Positions 16,492-25,218 are shown, numbered from the stretch's first letter. The stretch: 27,997 nucleotides of DNA from Prevotella sp. UBA1104 (GCA_002314055.1 DCBP01000121.1:1-27997), one strand, 5' to 3'. Made by a program: numbers and translations. Notes: generated from the sequence alone by a model not told the origin.

Positions 16492-17538
16492 ATGAGACGA
16501 TTACCTATCTATTTCCTAATCGACGTGTCAGAGTCAATGGTGGGAGAACCTATAAAGCAAGTGGAGAACGGCATGCGGCAGATCGTTCAGGAGCTGCGCA
16601 CCGACCCTTATGCCCTTGAAACAGCTTTCATTTCAGTTATAGCCTTTGCCGGAAAGGCTAAAAGTTTGTCGCCATTGACAGAACTTTATAAGTTCTATCC
16701 GCCTGTGTTTCCTATAGGTGGAGGTACGTCTCTTGGCTGCGCTCTTGACTTTCTGATGGATGACATTGACAAGAATGTGGTGAAAACCACAGAAGAACGG
16801 AAAGGCGACTGGAAGCCAATCATATTCCTTTTTACCGATGGCACACCAACAGACAATCCTTCATCTGCCTTTGCACGATGGAACAACAAATACCGTCGTA
16901 AGGCAAACCTCGTGGTCATTTCTATCGGCAATAATGTCAACACGCAATTATTAGGGCAGATTTCTGACAATGTGCTCAGACTGAACGACACTGACGAAAT
17001 GTCGTTCAAGGCTTTCTTCAAATGGGTTACTGCTTCCATTCAGGCGACAAGTGTTTCAGTCACAGATATGGGTGACGACAGTGTGGCATTGGCTCCTACC
17101 ACTGGCATCAATCTTGAGAAAGTGGACACATCAAAACATTGCGCTGTTGATGAAAACTACACTGTGCTCTTAGGCAAATGCTCCAACACAAAGAAAACAT
17201 ATCTTGTGAAATATGCCAAGCATTTGTCTTCCATAGAAGGGCTGGAGTCGTTGGATATGAAAGCTACGGACTTCAAACTCGTTGGCGCCTATCCTGTGGA
17301 TGAGGAAAATTACAACAGTTTGAGCGACGGCAAGTCAAATCGTCATATCAACACTATGTCACTCCGTGGCATTCCAACCTGTCCTTGTTGTGGTGCACAA
17401 ATTGGTGTAGTGATTTGCGAATGTGGAAACATCATGTGTTCCGACGGCCACACCACAGCCTGTCCTTGGTGTGGCATGGAAGGCTCACTTGGGAAAATAG
17501 CTGAAGGAGGAATGGATATAACAAGAGGTAGAGGTTAA
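16492..17538 (+). CDS. terY: TerY vWA protein 3 with C-terminal zinc ribbon
   Basis: A 348-residue TerY with two parts. Residues 1-190 are the vWA domain: DVSES (Asp11, Ser13, Ser15), the threonine of GGTSLGCAL, FTDGTPTDN, DPYALETAFISVIAF and FKWVTASIQ. Residues about 205-348 form the TerY C-terminal module. It has HCAVDENYTVLLGKCSNTKKTYLVKY, then a zinc-ribbon-like cluster: CPCCG, CECGN, MCSDGHTTACPWCGMEG. Enough Cys and His residues are present for one or two zinc ions. It lacks the polyproline tail of TerY1 and TerY2. The PP2C gene starts 5 nt after its stop, so this is the TerY of the classical triad TerY-PP2C-kinase. Sequestering partners by metal-dependent peptide binding is the family-based expectation. 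Confidence 0.94.
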   Translation: MRRLPIYFLIDVSESMVGEPIKQVENGMRQIVQELRTDPYALETAFISVIAFAGKAKSLSPLTELYKFYPPVFPIGGGTSLGCALDFLMDDIDKNVVKTTEERKGDWKPIIFLFTDGTPTDNPSSAFARWNNKYRRKANLVVISIGNNVNTQLLGQISDNVLRLNDTDEMSFKAFFKWVTASIQATSVSVTDMGDDSVALAPTTGINLEKVDTSKHCAVDENYTVLLGKCSNTKKTYLVKYAKHLSSIEGLESLDMKATDFKLVGAYPVDEENYNSLSDGKSNRHINTMSLRGIPTCPCCGAQIGVVICECGNIMCSDGHTTACPWCGMEGSLGKIAEGGMDITRGRG

Positions 17539-17543
17539 GGATT

Positions 17544-19133
17544 ATGACTTTAGACAAAGCTTTACAATTACTTATAGGTAATCAAGAGGATGACAAGGCG
17601 GAGAAATTTCTTCGCTTCTTGTCAAACAAGTTATGGGGACAATATAATACATTCGTTATGGATAAAGTGAAAATTGCTGATGGAGAGTTGAAATGGAATC
17701 TCAACATACCTAATGCCAAAGAGAATATAGAATACAACCAGACCATAATAATGCCACAAGTCAACTCTGACATATTTGATAAAGTGGAACTGGTACTTGT
17801 GGACGTTAAAGGATTGGACGAGGACAAGCATGGACTAAAACTGACGGTTGCGCCAGATGGCAAGAGCTTTGCCATTACTGGCACTCCCTCTTTGGAAGCT
17901 TTCCGTAAAGATGGTGCCGTGGCAGAATCAACTTTCGAATTGACATTGGTCTATAAATTCTGTGGCGGAATAGAAATGCCTGAAGACAAGCCGACATTGG
18001 AACATAAGATACCGTTTGTAATCAATCAAGATCCACGCAAGCTGTGGCGCAACATACCTGTGGATTGGGAGAATATGCCCGAACCCAAATACAAAAATGA
18101 AGACACGCAGGTGGAGTATATAAAGGTAGAAGCATTGGCTGATGGCACGCTGCAGAAAGACATCGTAGCTGCAAGCAAACGTGGACGCAGCCATGCACAG
18201 GAAGGGAAACCGCGTGACGACCATTTCCGCATGGAGCACATGGACAACGGATGGTATATCATGGCCGTTGCCGATGGAGCTGGTTCTTCAAAATATTCAC
18301 GTCAAGGTTCAAAGATTGCTTGCGATGAATCTGTAAATTATTGTATGTCAAAGCTCGGACAGAGCAAGGCTTTTGAGGATGCTATCGGCAAATATGGCAA
18401 TCTGCAAGACATCGCGGAAGAAGAAGCACGTAAAATTGTCGGAAATCATATATACGACATTGTCGGAACTGCTGCATTCAAAGCTCACAAGGCGATACAG
18501 GCAGAAGCGGCTTTGACAAAACAGCCTACAAAGTATTATGCCACGACTCTTCTGCTTACCATTTGCAAGAAATTCATTTTCGGATGGTTTGTGGCCTCAT
18601 TTTGGGTTGGCGATGGTGCAATTTGTCTTTACGACAGAAATGCTCATACTGCAAAAATACTTGGTGTACCTGACGAGGGCGAGTATGCAGGACAGACACG
18701 ATTCCTTACAATGCCCGAGATATTCAAAGATGCTACGGCTCTGTATCAACGTCTGCGATTCTATATAGTGCCAGACTTCACGGCATTGTTCCTAATGAGC
18801 GACGGTGTGAGCGACCCGAAGTTCGAAACAGATGCCAATCTCAACAATCCTGCCAAATGGGATGCGTTATGGGATGATCTGAAAGAGAATGGTGTTGAAC
18901 TGACAGACGACAACGAGGCGTCAAAAGACCAGTTGCTTGACTGGCTTGACTTCTGGGCACCAGGCAATCATGACGACCGCACAATAGCCATTCTTTATGA
19001 AGGAGAAGATACCACTATTAAAGAAGAGAAAAAAGCAACGGTGGAAGAGAAAGAGATGATAGAGGAAGAAAAAGAAGCCTCCGCGGAAGAAACGGAACCA
19101 AAGGAAGTGGCTGATACAACAGCAGAAAAATAA
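17544..19133 (+). CDS. PP2C-type Ser/Thr phosphatase of the TerY-P triad
   Basis: A 529-residue protein. Residues 1 to about 205 form an N-terminal domain without a motif I know, probably beta-rich from about residue 45. The PP2C domain spans about 210-480: KPRDDHFR, AVADGAGSSKYSRQGSKIA, FVASFWVGDGAICLYD, LMSDGVSDPKFE and GNHDDRTIAIL. These supply the metal-binding aspartates of the class. From about residue 488 a highly charged Glu/Lys tail runs to the end. PP2C enzymes remove phosphate from Ser/Thr using Mg or Mn. With the kinase 6 nt downstream and terY 5 nt upstream, it should reverse phosphorylation inside this system. Phosphatase activity looks intact. The acidic tail could be a docking or self-inhibitory segment, which is inference. 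Confidence 0.92.
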   Translation: MTLDKALQLLIGNQEDDKAEKFLRFLSNKLWGQYNTFVMDKVKIADGELKWNLNIPNAKENIEYNQTIIMPQVNSDIFDKVELVLVDVKGLDEDKHGLKLTVAPDGKSFAITGTPSLEAFRKDGAVAESTFELTLVYKFCGGIEMPEDKPTLEHKIPFVINQDPRKLWRNIPVDWENMPEPKYKNEDTQVEYIKVEALADGTLQKDIVAASKRGRSHAQEGKPRDDHFRMEHMDNGWYIMAVADGAGSSKYSRQGSKIACDESVNYCMSKLGQSKAFEDAIGKYGNLQDIAEEEARKIVGNHIYDIVGTAAFKAHKAIQAEAALTKQPTKYYATTLLLTICKKFIFGWFVASFWVGDGAICLYDRNAHTAKILGVPDEGEYAGQTRFLTMPEIFKDATALYQRLRFYIVPDFTALFLMSDGVSDPKFETDANLNNPAKWDALWDDLKENGVELTDDNEASKDQLLDWLDFWAPGNHDDRTIAILYEGEDTTIKEEKKATVEEKEMIEEEKEASAEETEPKEVADTTAEK

Positions 19134-19139
19134 TAGCTT

Positions 19140-20639
19140 ATGGCAAACAAGGTGACATTAAAAGCACAAGACGGCAGCACCGTTGAGTTTTACGACGAAA
19201 TAAAAGCTCAGGGTGGTGTCAAGGATGTGTATTTTTCTACTGACAAGACATATGTCGTGGCTTTCTACCGCAAGCCTATCAATGCAAACGACAAGGCTCG
19301 AATCAACGACATTGTGAATGTTCATAGAAATCGTATTTTTACCAATGATGCCATTGGTCAGTATTGGAAGCAGTTCTTTGCATGGCCAACAAAGATTGTC
19401 GAGTGGAATGGCTTGACGGGTATAGTGATGCCTTTTTACGACAAAAAGTTCTTCTTCAGTGGAATTGCAGACTCTTGGCCGTTCATAAAGAACGGACAAG
19501 AGAAAAATGGCAAGTGGTTCTCGTCAGCCAAGCTCATTAATAGGTTTGTCCCAACTGACCAGAAAGGGTCTTTCTTGGACAGACTGCATATGTGCCTAAA
19601 GATTGCCCGTGCTATGCGACGACTTCATGCGGCGGGACTTGCCCACTCCGATCTTTCATATAACAATGTGCTCGTTGATCCACTGAGTGGCAATGCCTGT
19701 ATCATCGACTGCGATGGTCTTGTTGTGCCACACAAGTTTCCACCTGAAGTTGTGGGTACTCCGGGCTTCATTGCCCCTGAGGTTCTCGCCACCAAAGTCC
19801 TTAAAGTAGATGACCCGAAAAAGAATCTTCCCAAGATAGAGACCGACCGCCATGCTCTTGCTGTTCTTATATACACATTTCTGCTCAACCGTCATCCATT
19901 GGATGGAGGCAAAGTGTGGGATGTTGACGACCCGCAAAAAGATGATGACATGCGCTATGGCTCAAAGGCTTTGTTCATAGAACACCCCACAGACAAGACC
20001 AATCGTGTAAAGGCAGACCAACTGGCAAAGTCGCAACTTCCACAAGGCGACCCTGCGAAAATGCCTTACACAATATGCGGTCCATACTTGAAAGAGTTGT
20101 TTGACAAGGCCTTTATTGATGGTTTGCATAATCCTGCCGCACGTCCATCAGCTTTGCAATGGGAGGAGGCATTGGTGAAGACTTGCGATTTGGTACAGCC
20201 ATGCCAGAACCCGAAATGCGAGGCTCACTGGTATGTTTTCGACAACACCACCAAGCCACGTTGCCCGTTCTGTGGAACTGAGTATAAAGGACAGTTACCT
20301 ATACTCAATTTCTACTATGCGCCATCACACGGAAAGTATATGTCGGAGAACTATCGACTGATGGTATACGACAAGCAGACTTTGTATAAATGGCACTCTA
20401 ACAACCTTGTGCCTTGCAACGAAAAGACGAGCGCTGAGGACAAGAAACCAGTAGGCGACTTCCACTTCTTCAACGGACAGTGGATTCTTATCAACCGTCG
20501 TTTGCCGGATATGTATGATGCCACAGACAAGAAGCCTATAGGTATCGGACAGTATGTGCCACTTACAGAGGGTAGACAGATACTTTTTGACAAGGGGCAA
20601 GGAGGTAGATTAATTGTTGTTCAACTTGTAAAAAACTGA
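19140..20639 (+). CDS. Protein kinase with zinc ribbon, TerY-P triad
   Basis: A 499-residue kinase-fold protein. The N-lobe has a modified glycine-rich loop (GGVKDVYFS) and a lysine in VVAFYRKP. The catalytic loop reads HSDLSYNNVLV at about residue 169, with HSD in place of the common HRD but the catalytic Asp and Asn kept. The metal-binding motif reads IDCDGL instead of DFG, again with its Asp. GTPGFIAPEV is the activation-segment end. After the C-lobe comes a zinc ribbon, CQNPKC and later CPFC (about 355-380), then a roughly 110-residue beta-rich domain. Activity therefore looks plausible though atypical. Position directly after PP2C completes the TerY-PP2C-kinase triad. Its targets could be TerY, TerD proteins or the C-terminal domain partners. 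No membrane segment is seen. Confidence 0.92.
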   Translation: MANKVTLKAQDGSTVEFYDEIKAQGGVKDVYFSTDKTYVVAFYRKPINANDKARINDIVNVHRNRIFTNDAIGQYWKQFFAWPTKIVEWNGLTGIVMPFYDKKFFFSGIADSWPFIKNGQEKNGKWFSSAKLINRFVPTDQKGSFLDRLHMCLKIARAMRRLHAAGLAHSDLSYNNVLVDPLSGNACIIDCDGLVVPHKFPPEVVGTPGFIAPEVLATKVLKVDDPKKNLPKIETDRHALAVLIYTFLLNRHPLDGGKVWDVDDPQKDDDMRYGSKALFIEHPTDKTNRVKADQLAKSQLPQGDPAKMPYTICGPYLKELFDKAFIDGLHNPAARPSALQWEEALVKTCDLVQPCQNPKCEAHWYVFDNTTKPRCPFCGTEYKGQLPILNFYYAPSHGKYMSENYRLMVYDKQTLYKWHSNNLVPCNEKTSAEDKKPVGDFHFFNGQWILINRRLPDMYDATDKKPIGIGQYVPLTEGRQILFDKGQGGRLIVVQLVKN

Positions 20640-20643
20640 TATT

Positions 20644-20820
20644 ATGGCAAGAAGGAAGTCTAACATTTCAATTCCAGGTCTCTCTTTCTCATGGAAGAGA
20701 GCTCTGGGTATAACACAGACTAAGCAAAAGATTGCGAGAGAAACCGGTATTCCTACAACTAAAGCAGGTCTTGAACGTAAAATAGGGAAAATGATATTAA
20801 AGTCAATATTTGGAAAATAA
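20644..20820 (+). CDS. Small basic protein (58 residues), end of Ter operon
   Basis: ATG 20644 opens a 58-codon frame, 4 nt after the kinase stop, ending TAA 20818-20820. The peptide begins MARRKSNISIPGLSFSWKRA, continues LGITQTKQKIARETGIPTTK and ends in a basic helix, ILKSIFGK. The layout (Pro-Gly-Leu-Ser-Phe-Ser-Trp-Lys-Arg-Ala, then a TGIP motif) looks like a genuine small-protein family that I have the impression of having seen before but cannot name. The tight spacing supports real translation. It is very rich in Lys and Arg, so nucleic-acid or membrane binding is conceivable, but that is only inference. Its short length would hide it from common ORF cut-offs. Confidence 0.7.
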   Translation: MARRKSNISIPGLSFSWKRALGITQTKQKIARETGIPTTKAGLERKIGKMILKSIFGK

Positions 20821-20887
20821 ATAATCTGTAGTGTCAATTGTGGAAAATTGTACAACATTGAAATTGGAAAGAATGACATAGTTAATT

Positions 20888-21919
20888 ATGAACATCTACA
20901 TCGTAAGAAACGCCCAGCGTTTCGGACCATATGATGAGCAGACACTTCTCTCGTATGTAAATAGCGGGCAGATACTGAAGCAGGACAAGGCTATAGCCGT
21001 AGGTGATAGCCTTGAGCAGACTGTTGGCTTCTATCTGAAACGTGCCAATCTGAAAGTTCATGTACAAAACAAAGGAAATATCATTTCGCAACTATCCAAA
21101 ATTGGCGCTGAATTGATATTTCCCAAAGCGAAATTGTTTTCCAAGCAATTTCTATCCGACCAACGGTTCTTGATATTGGCATTGGTAGGGTTATTGCCAA
21201 TGATTATCATGAACATCCCTTTGGGTGGTGTGTTCTTGTTTTATGAGGTATCCTTGTATTTCTCCATTATCTGGGGATTGTTCTTCTATGCCTGTTTCAA
21301 AACGCCACAAGTCAGACTAAGGACAACCATGAGTGTGTTCTTCTTGACGCAATTGTGTGTGTTTGTGGCATGGGACTTGGCAGGGTTGCCAAAACTTAAT
21401 CCTTTCTATTTCTTCACAGATGTCGCTTTTCCAATAAATGTGTTGGGATTTGTTCTTGGAATTGGTGTAACAGAAGAGTTCGCAAAGATGATACCACTAA
21501 TTCTTATATTACGCAAAGCGAAAGAACCACTAATCCCTCAAACAATGGTTTTCTATGGGCTGATATCTGGGATTGCCTTTGGTGTGTTTGAGGGAGTGCA
21601 ATATCAGATTACGGTGAATGCGCAGCAGACATACGATGTTTCTTTCTTCTTGAACATAGCCCGATTGACGAGCCTTCCATTCCTGCACGCTTGTTGGTGT
21701 GGTATCGCTGGATATTTCCTGTCATTCGCCAATCTATATCCAAAATATAGAAGAGGGCTATACTTTTTGGCTTTGTGCGTCCCTGCCTTAATACATGGGC
21801 TATATGATGCATTGTCAAATTACTGGCTTGTTTCATTGATAATGGTGTTCGTAGACTTGATGTTATTGACTGTATACTTAAAGCAAAGCGTTGATTATCA
21901 GTCAAAATTACGCCAATAG
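20888..21919 (+). CDS. PrsW-family intramembrane protease with N-terminal GYF-like domain
   Basis: A 343-residue membrane protein. Residues 1-50 read as a bacterial GYF_2-type domain: MNIYIVRNAQRFGPYDEQTL, then YVNSGQI. After a linker come about eight hydrophobic segments from residue 95 on. The PrsW signatures are present: EEFAK at about 196-200, FGVFEGVQY, HACWCGIAGYFLSF and HGLYDALSNY, giving the Glu, His and Asp residues expected in the active site. PrsW proteases cleave anti-sigma factors or other membrane proteins in response to stress. It lies 67 nt after the small basic gene, so it is probably in the same transcript. GYF domains bind proline-rich peptides; the ELPPPP tails of TerY1 and TerY2 are possible ligands (inference). 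Confidence 0.85.
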   Translation: MNIYIVRNAQRFGPYDEQTLLSYVNSGQILKQDKAIAVGDSLEQTVGFYLKRANLKVHVQNKGNIISQLSKIGAELIFPKAKLFSKQFLSDQRFLILALVGLLPMIIMNIPLGGVFLFYEVSLYFSIIWGLFFYACFKTPQVRLRTTMSVFFLTQLCVFVAWDLAGLPKLNPFYFFTDVAFPINVLGFVLGIGVTEEFAKMIPLILILRKAKEPLIPQTMVFYGLISGIAFGVFEGVQYQITVNAQQTYDVSFFLNIARLTSLPFLHACWCGIAGYFLSFANLYPKYRRGLYFLALCVPALIHGLYDALSNYWLVSLIMVFVDLMLLTVYLKQSVDYQSKLRQ

Positions 21920-21926
21920 TCTATAG

Positions 21927-22060
21927 GTTGTAACCTTGCAAGAATTAGAAAGCGAAATATTGAATGTGTTCTGTAATGTTGTGGAAATCTCTATCTGTTT
22001 TAAATAACGTCATACCTTTGCAGTAGAAAAAGAAACAAAAATAATTTAAAATTAACGATT
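21927..22060 (+). promoter_or_regulatory. Leader/promoter of the secreted protein and Ca-ATPase unit
   Basis: GTTGTAACCTTGCAA (21927-21941), CTGTAATGTT (21971-21980) and TACCTTTG (22013-22020), a perfect -7 TAnnTTTG box, precede ATG 22061. All offsets equal those of the terD leader at 11404-11537, without any gap needed. Transcription should begin near 22026, leaving about 35 nt of untranslated leader. No TTTG box stands at the usual 19-21 nt from the -7 box. Confidence 0.65.
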
Positions 22061-22450
22061 ATGAAAAAGATTCTCTTAACAATGGTTGCAATGCTTGTAA
22101 CATCAATCGCTTCAGTAGCCCAATCCTACAATTATGGCAGCAGCCGTCGCAGCACAACAACTTACACATATGGCACCAATCCGAACACCACTTCAGTCAG
22201 TGGTTACACTCGCAGTAACGGAACTTATGTGAACGGTTATACTCGTACACAGCGTAATGGAACCAACCATGACAATTTCTCTACTTCTGGAAATTACAAT
22301 CCATACAACGGTACAACAGGCAGCCGTGCAAGAGACTACTCCACACAATCGTACAACTATGGCTCGGGACAGACAATACAGACAGGTCCTCGTGGTGGAC
22401 AGTATTACACCAATAGTCGGGGCAATAAGGTATATGTGCCAAAGAGATAA
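22061..22450 (+). CDS. Small secreted Tyr/Gly/Asn-rich repeat protein
   Basis: A 129-residue exported protein. The signal peptide MKKILLTMVAMLVTSIASVAQS is followed by a low-complexity body rich in Tyr, Asn, Gly, Ser and Thr with repeated YNYGS and VSGYTRSNGTYVNGYTR motifs. The last 20 residues, GPRGGQYYTNSRGNKVYVPK and one Arg, form a compact motif like the small PBCV-type basic adaptor domain seen at the ends of many bacterial surface proteins. It should act in the periplasm or outside the cell. It is preceded by the leader shared with terD and followed after 33 nt by the calcium ATPase gene, so it is probably co-transcribed with it. Function unknown. Confidence 0.75.
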   Translation: MKKILLTMVAMLVTSIASVAQSYNYGSSRRSTTTYTYGTNPNTTSVSGYTRSNGTYVNGYTRTQRNGTNHDNFSTSGNYNPYNGTTGSRARDYSTQSYNYGSGQTIQTGPRGGQYYTNSRGNKVYVPKR

Positions 22451-22483
22451 ACGTAATACGAATATCAACAATACAATGATACA

Positions 22484-25168
22484 ATGGATCAAAAACATTA
22501 CTACACAGGCTTGACGGATGCCCAAGTGCTCGAAAGCCGCAGAAAGAATGGTGCCAACATATTGACACCGCCAGAGAAAGAACCTTTATGGAAACAGTTT
22601 TTGGAGAAATTCGGCGACCCGCTCATCATCATTTTGATGATTGCTGGAGCCTTGTCGATAGGTATATCATGCTATGAGTTCTTCGGACTCGGACAGGGTG
22701 CTGCAGTCTTCTTTGAGCCTGTAGGAATATTCGTTGCAATACTTCTTGCCACAGGACTTGCATTCTATTTTGAATTGCAGGCAGATAAGGAGTTCACCAT
22801 CCTCAATCAGGTGAACGATGACGAAGCTGTAGAGGTGATACGCAACGGAAACACCACACAGATTCCACGCAAAGACATAGTGGTTGGCGACATTGTAATA
22901 CTCAACACTGGTGAGGAAGTTCCTGCTGATGCGGAGTTGTTGGAGGCGACTTCATTGCACATGGATGAGTCTACACTGACTGGTGAGCCTATGTGCGGAA
23001 AAAGCGTTGATGAGAAGGATTTCGACAAGAATGCCACTTATCCTACCAACCATGTTATGAAGGGTACAAAGGTTATGGAAGGTCACGGCATCTGTCGCGT
23101 ACTGGCTGTCGGCGACAAGACAGAACAAGGTAAGGTGTTTGAGGCTGTCCAAATTGACGATAGTGTGAAGACACCGCTCAACGAGCAACTTGACGGGCTC
23201 AGCGACTGGATTACCAAGGTAAGTTATGGTTTTGCCGCTCTTATTGTAATCGGTCGTATCATTATGTACTTCGTGACAAATGGCACAGATTGCTTTGGCT
23301 CAATGGAGCAAATCGCTCCGTTCATCGCATATGTCCTTCAAACCTTGATGATTGCCGTAACGCTCGTGGTTGTCGCTGTGCCAGAGGGACTACCGATGGC
23401 TGTCACATTGAGCCTTGCTTACAGTATGCGTCGTATGCTCAAGACCAACAACCTAGTTCGCAAAATGCATGCCTGTGAAACAATGGGAGCGACAACAGTC
23501 ATCTGCACAGACAAGACAGGTACACTGACTCAAAACCTAATGAGTGTTGATGAGATGAAGGTATATGGCGATACACCTAAGGAAGTTCTTAATGAGGGTA
23601 TTGCTGTCAACTCCACTGCATCTATTGATTTCTCCGATAAGAGTAAGCCACAGATACTTGGCAATCCTACAGAGGGTGCGTTGCTATTTTGGCTGAACAA
23701 TAATGGCGTCGGCTACCGTTCAATACGTGAAAGTGTAAAAATTGTTTCTGAAGTGCCATTCTCTACAGAGCGCAAATATATGGCAACTGTTGTTGAGTCT
23801 GTAGCTTTGAAAGGTAAAAAAGTTCTGTATGTAAAGGGTGCTCCAGAAATTGTGTATGGTCTATGCTGTGAGAAATCTGTAAGTAAAGAGGATGTTGCAA
23901 AGCAACTGACCGAATACCAAAATCGTGCAATGCGTACACTGGGCTTTGCTTATCAGGTTTTAAATGATGGTGATAAAGCCGTTGAAGGCAATGACATCGT
24001 TGCAGATAAGCTATGCTTTATTGGAGTAGCTGCTATTGCTGACCCTGTTAGGGCTGATGTTCCGGCTGCTGTTAAGGAATGTGTTGATGCTGGTATCAAT
24101 GTAAAGATTGTAACTGGTGATACTCCGGGAACAGCAAAGGAGATTGCCCGTCAGATTGGTCTTTGGAATGATACCCGCGATACGGAACGTAATATCATTA
24201 CAGGACCAGAGTTCGCAGCATTGTCGGATGAGGAACTTCAGAAGCGTGTACTTGACTTGAAGATTATCTCGCGTGCTCGTCCGATGGATAAGAAACGACT
24301 GGTTGAGGCTTTGCAGAAGAAAAATCAGGTAGTTGCCGTTACGGGTGATGGCACAAACGATGCTCCGGCTCTGAAAGTAGCCCATGTCGGTCTGTCTATG
24401 GGAGACGGAACGAGTGTTGCGAAGGAGGCTTCTGACATTACCATCATCGACAACTCGTTCAGCAGTATCGGAAAGGCTGTGATGTGGGGACGTTCGCTGT
24501 ATCAGAATATCCAGCGATTCCTCTTGTTCCAGTTGACCGTGAACGTAACAGCTTGTTTCCTCGTTCTCTGTGGTGCTTTCATGGGAACAGAGTCACCGCT
24601 GACTGTAACACAGATGTTGTGGATTAACCTCATCATGGATACATTTGCTGCTATGGCTCTTGCATCGTTGCCACCATCAGAAAGTGTTATGAAAGACAAA
24701 CCACGCGACCGCAATGCGTTTATTCTCAACAAGCCTATGCTTCGAGAGATTATCGGTGTTGGTGGATTCTTCTTCCTTATGCTTCTCGGAATGCTCTATA
24801 TCTTTCAGCATGCTGATATCACGCAGTTCACTGATTTACTGCACGTGCAACTTGGTGAAAAGGGACACGTAACAACATATGAGTTGACATTGTTGTTTAC
24901 CACCTTCGTGATGACACACTTCTTCTATCTATTCAATGCCCGTGCATTTGAAACAGGACGCAGTGCTCTTCATTTCAAAGGTTGTAATGGATTGCTGACG
25001 ATAGTTGCAATAATCCTTATTGGTCAGATTGCAATGGTTGAAATCCCTGGACTTCAGCAGTTCTTCAATGTTGAAGGACTAAAACTGATTGACTGGATTA
25101 TAATCATCGTTGGTTCATCGCTTGTACTTTGGATTCGAGAGATTTGGCATTTGTTTACAAAGAAATAA
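22484..25168 (+). CDS. PMCA-type calcium-transporting P-type ATPase
   Basis: An 894-residue P2-type ATPase of the plasma-membrane calcium pump type. The phosphorylation motif ICTDKTGTLTQN has its Asp at 343. The actuator loop LTGEP lies near 165, the ion-site motif VPEGLPMAV near 299-307, and the hinge TGDGTNDAPAL at 620-630. The transmembrane half contains LWINLIMDTFAAMALA, typical for calcium pumps (N and D of TM6). All catalytic residues are intact and the length is normal. It should export calcium from the cytoplasm using ATP. Shared leader motifs with the terD operon tie it to calcium-binding TerD proteins. A hairpin follows 8 nt after its stop. Confidence 0.95.
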   Translation: MDQKHYYTGLTDAQVLESRRKNGANILTPPEKEPLWKQFLEKFGDPLIIILMIAGALSIGISCYEFFGLGQGAAVFFEPVGIFVAILLATGLAFYFELQADKEFTILNQVNDDEAVEVIRNGNTTQIPRKDIVVGDIVILNTGEEVPADAELLEATSLHMDESTLTGEPMCGKSVDEKDFDKNATYPTNHVMKGTKVMEGHGICRVLAVGDKTEQGKVFEAVQIDDSVKTPLNEQLDGLSDWITKVSYGFAALIVIGRIIMYFVTNGTDCFGSMEQIAPFIAYVLQTLMIAVTLVVVAVPEGLPMAVTLSLAYSMRRMLKTNNLVRKMHACETMGATTVICTDKTGTLTQNLMSVDEMKVYGDTPKEVLNEGIAVNSTASIDFSDKSKPQILGNPTEGALLFWLNNNGVGYRSIRESVKIVSEVPFSTERKYMATVVESVALKGKKVLYVKGAPEIVYGLCCEKSVSKEDVAKQLTEYQNRAMRTLGFAYQVLNDGDKAVEGNDIVADKLCFIGVAAIADPVRADVPAAVKECVDAGINVKIVTGDTPGTAKEIARQIGLWNDTRDTERNIITGPEFAALSDEELQKRVLDLKIISRARPMDKKRLVEALQKKNQVVAVTGDGTNDAPALKVAHVGLSMGDGTSVAKEASDITIIDNSFSSIGKAVMWGRSLYQNIQRFLLFQLTVNVTACFLVLCGAFMGTESPLTVTQMLWINLIMDTFAAMALASLPPSESVMKDKPRDRNAFILNKPMLREIIGVGGFFFLMLLGMLYIFQHADITQFTDLLHVQLGEKGHVTTYELTLLFTTFVMTHFFYLFNARAFETGRSALHFKGCNGLLTIVAIILIGQIAMVEIPGLQQFFNVEGLKLIDWIIIIVGSSLVLWIREIWHLFTKK

Positions 25169-25176
25169 GAAATTAC

Positions 25177-25212
25177 GATGGAACTGCATAAATAAGTCTA
25201 TGTGGTTCCATC
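25177..25212 (+). terminator. Hairpin after the calcium ATPase, probable terminator
   Basis: GATGGAACTGCATA (25177-25190) pairs with TATGTGGTTCCATC (25199-25212): a 14-bp stem with two G-U pairs and an 8-nt loop. It is followed by CTTTATAT, a weak T-tract. Its place just after the ATPase stop suits a terminator of moderate strength. Confidence 0.6.
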
Positions 25213-25218
25213 CTTTAT

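Noticed and set aside
20390..20425. A further copy of the CCTTGCAAC box inside the kinase gene
   Set aside because: Only the CCTTGCAAC half is shared, it is within coding sequence and the other boxes are not at the right distances.
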